Shown: in pieces, positions 16,795 through 24,033 of the stretch
Layout: each line of letters opens with the position of its first letter
Numbering within the stretch: the first letter of the stretch is position 1
DNA from: an uncultured bacterium
GTDB lineage: Bacteria; Bacillota; Clostridia; Lachnospirales; Lachnospiraceae
DNA: 27,605 nucleotides
Direction: 5' to 3'
Assembly: GCA_905214955.1 (NCBI GenBank)
Contig: CAJMON010000042.1
Span: forward strand, 1 to 27,605
Program-made: the position numbers and the translations under genes
The notes under the pieces: model-generated
What the model was told of the DNA's origin: nothing
What the model saw: only the letters and a program-made list of their open reading frames with translations
Databases searched by the model: none

Positions 16795-16825
16795 ACCCGT
16801 AAAATAGAAAGGAGCGTCAAGTAAC

Positions 16826-18901
16826 ATGAGAGCAACGAAAGAGTACCGTCTTTCCTTTACAGAGGAAGCAAAAAAAATTGTGGAGGGGTTGACTCTGGAG
16901 CAGAAAGTGGATCTGATGAGTGCCAATTTCTATGCAGACAAGCTTCAGGAACTGCTGGACAGCTTAAGCAGCGATGACAGCCACTACAACATGACCCCTT
17001 ATCCGGCAGGCGGCATTGAGGGTGTGATCCCGCCCATGGAGTTCTGCGACGGCCCAAGAGGTGTGGTGTGCGGAAAGGGCCAGACTACCTGTTTTCCAGT
17101 ATCCATGGCAAGAGGTGCTTCCTTTGATCCGGAGCTGGAGGAAGCTATTGGACATGTGATTGGAAAAGAAACCAGAGCATTTGGAGGAAACCTGTTTGCA
17201 GGCGTGTGTATCAACCTTCCTTACAATCCGGGATGGGGCAGAAGCCAGGAGACCTATGGAGAAGAATCCTTTGCCATCGGCCAGATGGGAGCTGCTCTGG
17301 TGCGTGGTGTGCAGGATGAAGATGTCATGGCCTGCGTAAAGCATTTTGCATTCAACCAGATGGAAAATGCCCGGTTTAAAGTCAGCGTTTACGCAGACAA
17401 ACGGACAGAGCGGGAAGTCTTCCTGCCCCACTTTAAAGACTGCATCGATGCAGGCGCTGCTTCCATCATGAGTTCTTACAACCTGTACAACCAGGTACAG
17501 TGCGGCCACCACAAATATCTTCTCAGTACCGTACTGAAAGGAGAATGGGATTTTGACGGTTTTGTCATGAGCGATTTCATCTACGGCGTAAAAGATACCG
17601 TAGAAGCAGCCAACGGCGGTCAGGATATGGAGATGTGCATTACCCAGTATTTTGGCAGCAAGCTGGTAAAAGCTGTGCAGGACGGCTTTGTTCCGGAAAG
17701 CAAGATTGACGAGGCAGCCCTTCGGATTGTCCGCACCATTCTGGCATTTGACAGAGGCCACAAAGAATACGACATGTCTGTGGTAGGCTGCAAAGAGCAC
17801 ATTGCACTGGCCAAACGGGCAGCAGAGGAATCCATCACCCTGATTAAGAACAAAAACATTCTTCCTCTGGATAAAAAGAAAGTGAAAAAGCTGGCAGTTC
17901 TTGGAAAACTGGCAGATTATGAAAATATCGGAGATCATGGCTCCAGCTGCGTATATCCCAAATATGTGGTGACACCGCTTCAGGGAATCGCCGCTGTGGC
18001 ACCGGATGTGCAGGTAATTTTTGAAGACGGTTCTGACTTGGAAGCAGCCAAGAAGGCAGCAGCAGAGGCAGACGCCGTGGTGATCGTTGCCGGTTACAAC
18101 TTTGATGACGAGGGCGAGTATATTTCCGGAGATGATTTCGGAAGCATGTCCGGAGCAGCAGAGAGCGTAGGCGGTGACCGGAAACCTGGCCTTGGTCTGC
18201 ATAAAGATGAAGTGGAACTGATTCAGGCCGCAGGCCCGGAAAACCCCAATTCTGTGGTAGTTCTGATTGGCGGCAATACCATTACCTTGAAAGAGTGGCA
18301 GGACAGCGTGGGTGCAGTGCTGATGGCTTATTATCCTGGCCAGGAAGGCGGCACAGCTCTGGCAGAAATTCTCTTTGGGGATGTGAATCCAAGCGGAAAA
18401 CTTCCCTTTGTCATTCCGGCAGATGAGAAAGATCTTCCGCAGGTAGACTGGGAAGCCACCGAGCAGTATTATGGCTATTACCACGGCTATACCAAGCTGG
18501 AAAAAGAAGGCATTGCACCGCTGTATCCTTATGGTCATGGCCTTTCCTACACCACCTTTAAGGTATCTGACGCAGAATTTGGCACCATGGAAGATGGAGT
18601 TGCGGCTTCCTGTACCGTAAAGAATACCGGTGACAGAGCCGGCACTGAAGTGGTACAGATGTATGTGGGCTTCTCCCATTCCAAGGTAGACCGTCCGGTG
18701 AAGATTTTAAGAGGATTTACCAGAGTGGCATTGAATCCGGGAGAAGAAAAGAAAGTCACCATCACCTGCCCGGCAGAAAAGCTGGCTTATTACGATCCGT
18801 ACACCAGACAGATGCAGGTGGAAAAGATGGAATATGAACTGTACATTGGAACCAGCGAAGCAGATGCAGACCTTCTGAAAGGAAGCATTTCTTTGGGCTG
18901 A
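16826..18901 (+). CDS. GH3-family beta-glycosidase (beta-glucosidase/beta-xylosidase)
   Basis: 691 residues, no signal peptide. N-terminal TIM-barrel domain with GPRGV, KHFAFNQ (Lys172-His173) and the nucleophile Asp250 in GFVMSDFIYG. The alpha/beta sandwich domain follows (about 290-530), then a C-terminal fibronectin III-like domain (GTEVVQMYVGFSHSKVDRP, LRGFTRVALNPGEEKKVTI). The family usually has SDW at the nucleophile; here it is SDF. Substrate cannot be told from sequence alone; the context argues for aryl/oligo-xylosides or glucosides released with xylo-oligosaccharides. AGAAAGGAG lies 11 bases before the ATG. Its stop overlaps an ATG of the next reading frame. Confidence 0.93.
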   Translation: MRATKEYRLSFTEEAKKIVEGLTLEQKVDLMSANFYADKLQELLDSLSSDDSHYNMTPYPAGGIEGVIPPMEFCDGPRGVVCGKGQTTCFPVSMARGASFDPELEEAIGHVIGKETRAFGGNLFAGVCINLPYNPGWGRSQETYGEESFAIGQMGAALVRGVQDEDVMACVKHFAFNQMENARFKVSVYADKRTEREVFLPHFKDCIDAGAASIMSSYNLYNQVQCGHHKYLLSTVLKGEWDFDGFVMSDFIYGVKDTVEAANGGQDMEMCITQYFGSKLVKAVQDGFVPESKIDEAALRIVRTILAFDRGHKEYDMSVVGCKEHIALAKRAAEESITLIKNKNILPLDKKKVKKLAVLGKLADYENIGDHGSSCVYPKYVVTPLQGIAAVAPDVQVIFEDGSDLEAAKKAAAEADAVVIVAGYNFDDEGEYISGDDFGSMSGAAESVGGDRKPGLGLHKDEVELIQAAGPENPNSVVVLIGGNTITLKEWQDSVGAVLMAYYPGQEGGTALAEILFGDVNPSGKLPFVIPADEKDLPQVDWEATEQYYGYYHGYTKLEKEGIAPLYPYGHGLSYTTFKVSDAEFGTMEDGVAASCTVKNTGDRAGTEVVQMYVGFSHSKVDRPVKILRGFTRVALNPGEEKKVTITCPAEKLAYYDPYTRQMQVEKMEYELYIGTSEADADLLKGSISLG

Positions 18902-18918
18902 TGAAAAAGGAGAACCAT

Positions 18919-19269
18919 ATGAAACAGGACGGTATCTTTTTTACAAAAGAAGAATTTCAGCCGGAAGTACTGGAAAACGGCGTAGTCCGCACCATTAAGG
19001 GATATATTGAAGATCTGATGGTAGCGGAGCTGGTGTGGAAAAAAGGCCAGGAAGGCGCAGTGCACAGCCATCCACACAGACAGTGCGACTATATTTTAAA
19101 GGGAAAGTTTGAGGCAAATCTCAATGGGGAGAAAAGAATTTTGGGTCCCGGAGAGTGCTTTTATGTGGAAGCGGATGTACCTCATGGATTGATTTCCTTG
19201 GAGGATGACGGTGTGATCCTGGATATTTTCACTCCTATGCGAAAAGATTTTGTGAAAGAAAAAAAATAA
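18919..19269 (+). CDS. KdgF-like cupin
   Basis: Single-domain cupin of 116 residues. Metal-site motif HSHPHRQ (His49, His51, Gln55 candidates) and the second motif DVPHGL (His89) are followed by LDIFTPMRKDF. This order, including Asp102, Phe104 and Arg108, resembles KdgF, the enzyme that linearises 4,5-unsaturated uronates. I choose ATG 18919 because AAAGGAG lies just upstream; an in-frame ATG at 18901 overlaps the GH3 stop and adds six residues before that site. It is the last gene of the operon. It might act on an unsaturated or acidic sugar released from the oligosaccharide, or be a sugar-binding cupin. No clear terminator follows; a short hairpin CGGGA/TCCCG (19291-19311) lacks a T-run. 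Confidence 0.82.
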   Translation: MKQDGIFFTKEEFQPEVLENGVVRTIKGYIEDLMVAELVWKKGQEGAVHSHPHRQCDYILKGKFEANLNGEKRILGPGECFYVEADVPHGLISLEDDGVILDIFTPMRKDFVKEKK

Positions 19270-19320
19270 AAAACAGGAGGAATCCAGTTCCGGGAAGGGG
19301 CTGAAATCCCGAAAAAACAG

Positions 19321-19349
19321 TTGCGGCAGGGTGCAAAAAGGCTTATAAT
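19321..19349 (+). promoter_or_regulatory. Promoter of the PrsA-like lipoprotein gene
   Basis: TTGCGG (19321-19326), a 17-base spacer and a perfect TATAAT (19344-19349). The start codon at 19387 is preceded by AGGAGG about 11 bases upstream. Confidence 0.8.
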
Positions 19350-19386
19350 GAACGCAATGATATTGTTCTAGGAGGATTTTGACTTT

Positions 19387-20598
19387 ATGTATAAGAAATT
19401 ATTGGCCGCAGGCCTTGGTATTTGCCTGGCAGCAGCATCCCTGACCGGCTGTGGATCTTCTGCCACAGGAAATAAGGCGGTTGCCACTGTGGGAGATACG
19501 AAGATTGAATATAATCTTGTAAACTTTATGCTGCGTTACAATCAGGCTGAGATGCAGTCCATTTACGGAGCATATCTGGGAACCGATTACTGGACCAATT
19601 ATGGTTCTGAATCCAGAAGCAGCATTCTGCAGAACCTGGAAAACATGGTGATCTTAGAGCAGCACATGGACGATTACAATGTCAGCATCACGGATGAAGA
19701 GAAGACACAGATCAGTGAAGCAGCAGCTGCATTTATCGCAGCCAACGACGAGGCTACCTTAAAAGAAATGGGAGCAGATCAGGAGACTGCAGAGCGGATG
19801 CTGACCCTGTACACCATTCAGAGAAAAATGTACCTGGCCATCATTGCCGGTGTGGATACCAATGTGACTGATGACGAAGCTGCCCAGAAGAAAGTACAGT
19901 ATGCGTTCTTCAGCACTGCGGACACCACCGACAGTGATGGAAACAAGGTAGAGCGTACCGATGAGGAAAAAGCCGAGATCAAAGCACAGGCACAGCAGGT
20001 GCTGGATGCCGTGAAAGCAGGCACCGACATGGATGAAGCGCTGAAAGAAGTAGATGAAGATAAGAAGTCTACCACCAGCACGTATGGTTCAGACAACGGA
20101 ACTCTCAGCGATGCCCTGAAAGAGGCGGGTGACAAGCTGACGGAAGACGGACAGGTGTCAGATGAGCTGGTTGAGATCGACAGCGGATATTATGTTCTGA
20201 AGCTGGTTTCCCTGTTTGACCGTGATGCTACTGATGCACGGAAAGAGGAGATCATTTCTGACAGAAAGAGTGCGCTGTACTCTGACACCACCCAGGAATG
20301 GCTGGATGCCGTAGATGTGACCACCGATGACAAGCTTCTTGCAAAACTGACCTTCGTAGATACCTGGCAGTTAAAAGAAACTGAGACCGAAAGCGAGACC
20401 GGTACCGAAAGTACTTCTGACACTGAGAGCACTTCTGAGACAGGCAGCGAAGCAGAGAGTGAGAGCGCATCTGAGACTGCAGCAGAGACCGAGAGCGAGA
20501 GCGCATCAGAAACTGCCAGCGAGACGGAAACCGAAAGCGCTTCTGAAACAGAGACCACTTCCGAGACCGAAACTGCATCTGAAACCGAAACAAAATAG
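19387..20598 (+). CDS. PrsA/SurA-like foldase lipoprotein with acidic Ser/Thr/Glu tail
   Basis: 403 residues. Lipoprotein signal MYKKLLAAGLGICLAAASLTGC with the lipobox LTGC (Cys22). The next part (AVATVGDTKIEYNLVNFMLRYN) resembles the SurA N-terminal helical domain of extracellular peptidyl-prolyl isomerases. Residues ~170-290 (KVQYAFFSTADTTDSDGNK, then VLDAVKAGTDMDEALKEV, YGSDNGTLSDAL, GQVSDELVEIDSGYYVLKLVS) follow the pattern of a parvulin domain. Residues ~331-403 are a low-complexity tail of Ser-Glu-Thr repeats (SASETE and TESES units). It would fold secreted proteins at the outer membrane face; isomerase activity is inferred. Own promoter; the gene is followed directly by an inverted-repeat element that starts in the stop codon. 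Confidence 0.82.
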   Translation: MYKKLLAAGLGICLAAASLTGCGSSATGNKAVATVGDTKIEYNLVNFMLRYNQAEMQSIYGAYLGTDYWTNYGSESRSSILQNLENMVILEQHMDDYNVSITDEEKTQISEAAAAFIAANDEATLKEMGADQETAERMLTLYTIQRKMYLAIIAGVDTNVTDDEAAQKKVQYAFFSTADTTDSDGNKVERTDEEKAEIKAQAQQVLDAVKAGTDMDEALKEVDEDKKSTTSTYGSDNGTLSDALKEAGDKLTEDGQVSDELVEIDSGYYVLKLVSLFDRDATDARKEEIISDRKSALYSDTTQEWLDAVDVTTDDKLLAKLTFVDTWQLKETETESETGTESTSDTESTSETGSEAESESASETAAETESESASETASETETESASETETTSETETASETETK

Positions 20599-20739
20599 TA
20601 ATTGTTCAGAGCCAAGCAAAATTTCATAAAACAGGTGTAAAATGCTTGCATTTTTAAGACTGTTTTTGAAATTTTATTTGGCGGATACGCCATACCGACG
20701 AAATGCGCAGCATTTTGGAGGTTGGCTCTGAACAGTTAC
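20598..20739. repeat. Cloverleaf-like inverted-repeat element
   Basis: An 18-base arm GTAATTGTTCAGAGCCAA (20598-20615) pairs with TTGGCTCTGAACAGTTAC (20722-20739) with a single G-U. Inside are three further stems: AAAATTTC...ACAG (20618-20634) with CTGTTTTTGAAATTTT (20660-20675), capped by AAAATGC/GCATTTT (20639-20654); GGCG/CGCC (20680-20691); and AAATGC/GCATTT (20701-20715). It begins at the last base of the preceding stop codon. It could be a MITE-type relic or a structured RNA; I do not recognise a named family. Confidence 0.65.
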
Positions 20740-20765
20740 ACAAAATAAAAGAAACAGACTGGATA

Positions 20766-20812
20766 GCCTCCTTTTCTTCTGGAAATACTTTCAGAAAAAG
20801 GAGGCTGTTTTT
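20766..20812 (+). promoter_or_regulatory. Terminator-like hairpin that buries the pflB ribosome binding site
   Basis: AGCCTCCTTTTCTTCTG (20766-20781 region) pairs with CAGAAAAAGGAGGCT (20792-20806), followed by GTTTTT and then directly the ATG of pflB. The 3' arm contains the ribosome binding site AAGGAGG. The hairpin can thus end the upstream transcript and, in read-through RNA, hide the start site of pflB. Confidence 0.75.
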
Positions 20813-23080
20813 ATGGAGCAGAAAGAAATAAAAAAAGGCTGGCAGGGATTTGTGCCGGGACTGTGGATGGAGGAAATCAACGTCAGAGATTTTATCCAGA
20901 GGAATTATCAGGTGTATGAAGGAGACGATGCGTTTCTGGAAGGGCCGACAGAGAGTACGAAGGAACTCTGGGAGAAGGTGCTGAAGCTTTCCAGGGAAGA
21001 GATGGAAAAAGGCGGCGTGCTGGACATGGACACGGAAATCATTTCCGGAATTCTGTCCCACGGGCCTGGATATCTGGAAAAAGAACAGGAAAAAATTGTG
21101 GGATTTCAGACGGACAAGCCTTTTAAACGGGCCCTGCAGCCTTACGGGGGCATCCGCATGGCAGTGAAAGCCTGCCAGGAAAACGGCTACCAGGTGTCGC
21201 CTAAAATTATAGATTTCTTTACGAAATACCGGAAAACCCATAATGACGGCGTGTTTGACGCCTATACGCCCCAGATGCGGGCCTGCCGTTCCAGCCACAT
21301 CATCACCGGTCTGCCAGATGCCTACGGAAGAGGCAGAATCATTGGAGATTACCGGAGAGTAGCCCTTTACGGCGTGGACCGGCTGATTTTGGACAAGGAG
21401 CAGCAGAAAGAGGAGACCAGGGAAACCATGTACAGCCCGGTGATTCGGGAACGGGAAGAGCTTTCCGAGCAGATCCGTGCCTTAAAAGAGCTGAAAGAAC
21501 TGGGAACATTGTATGGATATGATATTTCCGAACCTGCCCAAAATCTGCGGGAAGCCGTGCAGTGGCTGTATTTTGGCTATTTGGCAGCCATCAAGGAGCA
21601 GAACGGGGCAGCCATGTCTTTGGGACGCACGTCCACTTTTCTGGATATTTATGCAGAGAGGGATTTAAAGGAAGGCACCCTAACAGAAAAAGAAGTGCAG
21701 GAGCTGGTGGATCATTTTGTGATGAAGCTGCGTCTGGTAAAATTTGCCAGAACCCCGGAATACAACGCCCTTTTTTCCGGAGATCCCACCTGGGTGACCG
21801 AATCCATTGGAGGAATGGGTATTGACGGGAGGCCTTTGGTAACAAAAATGTCCTTCCGGTATCTGCATACCTTGGAAAATCTGGGAACAGCGCCGGAACC
21901 CAATCTGACGGTGCTTTGGTCGGTGCGGCTTCCAGAGAAGTTCAAACAATTCTGTGCCAGGACCTCGGTGCGTTCTTCGTCCATCCAGTATGAAAATGAT
22001 GACCTCATGCGGGTGACACATGGAGACGACTATGCCATTGCCTGCTGCGTTTCTTCCATGCGGGTGGGAAAGGAAATGCAGTTTTTCGGTGCCAGGGCCA
22101 ATCTGGCAAAATGCCTGCTCTATGCCATCAATGGCGGTGTAGATGAAGTGAGCAAAAAACAGGTGGGTCCCGCATACTGTCCCATTTTGTCGGATTATCT
22201 GGAGTATGGGGAGGTTATGGAGCGGTTTGAAGCCATGATGGAATGGCTGGCAGGAGTGTATGTGAATGCTTTGAACATCATCCATTACATGCACGACCGC
22301 TATTGCTATGAGCGGATTCAGATGGCCCTTCACGATAGACAGGTGGTGCGCTGGTTTGCCACGGGAATTGCAGGACTGTCTGTGGTGACGGATTCCCTGT
22401 CTGCCATCCGATATGCGAAGGTAAGGGTGCTTCGGGATGAAAACGGGCTGGCAGTGGATTATAAAGTAGAAGGAGAATTTCCCAAATACGGCAACAGCGA
22501 TGAGCGGGCAGACGAGATCGCAGGGGAAGTGGTTCACCGGTTTATGCAGAAAATCCGGAAAAACCACACCTACCGGGACAGCATTCCCACAACATCCATT
22601 CTGACCATTACGTCCAATGTGGTGTATGGAAAAAATACCGGCGCTACTCCAGATGGAAGAAAGGCAGGAGAACCTTTTGCGCCGGGTGCCAATCCCATGC
22701 ACAACCGGGACTGCTGCGGAGCCGTGGCTTCTTTAAGTTCCGTTTCCACACTGCCTTTTGTGGACGCTCAAGACGGCATTTCCAACACCTTTTCCATTGT
22801 GCCGGATGCCCTTGGAAGAGGAAAAGAAGGGGCGGAAGCGGAACAGGTCCAGGCAGAAAACCTGGTGCGTCTGCTGGACGGCTATATGGAAAAAGGCGGC
22901 CATCATTTAAATGTCAACGTATTTACCAGAGAAACCCTTTTGGATGCTCAGAAACATCCGGAAAAATATCCCCAGCTTACCATCCGGGTGTCCGGCTATG
23001 CAGTTAATTTCCACAGGCTGACCAAAGAACAGCAGGATGAAGTCATTTCCAGGACTTTCCACGGGGGAATGGAAGGGTGA
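20813..23080 (+). CDS. pflB: Pyruvate formate-lyase (formate C-acetyltransferase)
   Basis: Glycyl radical enzyme that splits pyruvate with CoA to acetyl-CoA and formate, the main anaerobic pyruvate route. 755 residues, full length. Conserved segments include KALQPYGGIRM-like FKRALQPYGGIRMA, DAYTPQMRACRSSHIITGLPDAYGRGRIIGDYRR, the adjacent catalytic cysteines in AIACCVSSM (Cys411, Cys412), and the radical glycine in RVSGYAV (Gly728). The sequence between (GATPDGRKAGEPFAPGANPM) is also typical. The double cysteine and this pattern separate it from choline- and glycerol-lyases. Its stop overlaps the start of the activase gene. No independent promoter is clear upstream. Confidence 0.95.
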   Translation: MEQKEIKKGWQGFVPGLWMEEINVRDFIQRNYQVYEGDDAFLEGPTESTKELWEKVLKLSREEMEKGGVLDMDTEIISGILSHGPGYLEKEQEKIVGFQTDKPFKRALQPYGGIRMAVKACQENGYQVSPKIIDFFTKYRKTHNDGVFDAYTPQMRACRSSHIITGLPDAYGRGRIIGDYRRVALYGVDRLILDKEQQKEETRETMYSPVIREREELSEQIRALKELKELGTLYGYDISEPAQNLREAVQWLYFGYLAAIKEQNGAAMSLGRTSTFLDIYAERDLKEGTLTEKEVQELVDHFVMKLRLVKFARTPEYNALFSGDPTWVTESIGGMGIDGRPLVTKMSFRYLHTLENLGTAPEPNLTVLWSVRLPEKFKQFCARTSVRSSSIQYENDDLMRVTHGDDYAIACCVSSMRVGKEMQFFGARANLAKCLLYAINGGVDEVSKKQVGPAYCPILSDYLEYGEVMERFEAMMEWLAGVYVNALNIIHYMHDRYCYERIQMALHDRQVVRWFATGIAGLSVVTDSLSAIRYAKVRVLRDENGLAVDYKVEGEFPKYGNSDERADEIAGEVVHRFMQKIRKNHTYRDSIPTTSILTITSNVVYGKNTGATPDGRKAGEPFAPGANPMHNRDCCGAVASLSSVSTLPFVDAQDGISNTFSIVPDALGRGKEGAEAEQVQAENLVRLLDGYMEKGGHHLNVNVFTRETLLDAQKHPEKYPQLTIRVSGYAVNFHRLTKEQQDEVISRTFHGGMEG

Positions 23081-23883
23081 AAGGGAGGATTCATTCGATA
23101 GAGACATTTGGTACTCTGGACGGACCGGGGGTGCGGTTTGTGGTATTTTTCCAAGGCTGCCCCATGCGCTGCCTGTACTGCCACAATCCGGACACCTGGA
23201 ATTTGTCAGGGGGCACCCTTTATACTGCAGAGGAGCTGCTTTCCCAGTACCGGAAAGGAAAAGAATTTTACAGAGATGGGGGAATTACAGCCTCCGGCGG
23301 GGAACCTCTGATGCAGCTGGCATTTCTTACGGAATTGTTTGAAGAGGCGAAAAAAGAAGGGATTCATACCTGTCTGGATACTTCCGGAAGTCCTTACCGG
23401 AAAGAAGAGCAGGAGGCATATGGCCGGCTTTTTTCCTCTCTGGATCTGGTGCTTCTGGACATCAAACACAGCGGTGCCAGGGAACACGAAATGCTTACAG
23501 GAAAGAGCCAGGCGCCGGTACTCTCCTTTGCAAAAGCCCTGGATCAGGCGAAAATTCCCATGATTGTCCGACATGTGGCAGTTCCGGGATGGACGGATAC
23601 AAAAGAAGAAGCTAGGAAGCTGGGAGAACTTCTGAAAAAGTACCGCAATATTCAGGAGATAGAGGTGCTTCCTTATCATACCATGGGCGTGGACAAATAC
23701 CGGAAACTGGGCATTTCTTACCGGCTGGAGGAGGTGCCGCCCATGAAAAAGGCCCAAGCAGAAATCCTCCAGAATGAGATCCGAAAAGCAGCTGGAAAAA
23801 AACAGAGTTTTCAAGGGAGATGTGCTGATCCTGAGTGTTTACCGTCAGGAACAGCCCCTGGATCTGACTGTCACCGTCGGTGA
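23077..23883 (+). CDS. pflA: Pyruvate formate-lyase activating enzyme (radical SAM)
   Basis: Generates the glycyl radical of PflB with S-adenosylmethionine. The N-terminus IHSIETFGTLDGPGVRFVVFFQGCPMRC ends in the CxxxCxxC iron-sulfur motif (Cys28, Cys32, Cys35), then YCHNPDTW. GGEPLMQ and LDTSGS also fit. The start is GTG at 23077, which shares bases with the pflB stop (TGA 23078-23080). At 268 residues it is about 20 longer than usual: the last ~22 residues (GRCADPECLPSGTAPGSDCHRR) look unlike the family and may come from reading into foreign or degraded sequence. Confidence 0.92.
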   Translation: MKGRIHSIETFGTLDGPGVRFVVFFQGCPMRCLYCHNPDTWNLSGGTLYTAEELLSQYRKGKEFYRDGGITASGGEPLMQLAFLTELFEEAKKEGIHTCLDTSGSPYRKEEQEAYGRLFSSLDLVLLDIKHSGAREHEMLTGKSQAPVLSFAKALDQAKIPMIVRHVAVPGWTDTKEEARKLGELLKKYRNIQEIEVLPYHTMGVDKYRKLGISYRLEEVPPMKKAQAEILQNEIRKAAGKKQSFQGRCADPECLPSGTAPGSDCHRR

Positions 23884-23905
23884 GCAGACGCAGTCCGCAC
23901 TTGGA
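23807..23905 (+). pseudogene. Possible remnant of a PDZ-domain C-terminus in another frame
   Basis: In a frame different from pflA the sequence reads VFKGDVLILSVYRQEQPL and DLTVTVGEQTQ, which resembles the last strands of the PDZ domain of HtrA-type proteases (GDVLTLTVYR...LDLTVTLGEQ pattern). It overlaps the odd tail of pflA and has no start or upstream protease domain. It may be a fossil left by a rearrangement; chance is not excluded. Confidence 0.3.
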
Positions 23906-23942
23906 GGAGACATCCAGCCGTGCTTGCACAAGGGTGAGCGAG

Positions 23943-23974
23943 AGCCTTCGCGTGAAGAGCGCGGGGGCTTTTTT
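23943..23974 (+). terminator. Terminator of the pfl operon
   Basis: AGCCTTCGCG (23943-23952) pairs with CGCGGGGGCT (23960-23969), 10 bp with two G-U pairs, and is followed by TTTTTT. Confidence 0.8.
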
Positions 23975-23978
23975 CAGG

Positions 23979-24007
23979 TGGAAAAAAAGAAGTGGTTATG
24001 GTATGAT
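23979..24007 (+). promoter_or_regulatory. Probable promoter of the nucleotidyltransferase-HD gene
   Basis: TATGAT (24002-24007) with TG one base upstream (extended -10) and TGGAAA (23979-23984) as a fair -35 at 17 bases. The gene starts 26 bases further on. Confidence 0.5.
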
Positions 24008-24033
24008 GTTGGAAAACAGAAGGGGAGAGCAGA

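Noticed and set aside
16964..18679. 571-residue open frame on the minus strand
   Set aside because: Lies wholly antisense to the well-supported GH3 gene, has no ribosome binding site or recognisable domain, and is rich in His/Cys/Phe as expected of an antisense shadow.
18901..18918. Upstream ATG for the cupin
   Set aside because: AAAGGAG lies between this ATG and the one at 18919, which is the better start.
20375..20595. Possible CRISPR-like or tandem DNA repeat
   Set aside because: The repetition comes from Ser/Glu/Thr codons of a protein tail; unit length is irregular and there are no spacers.
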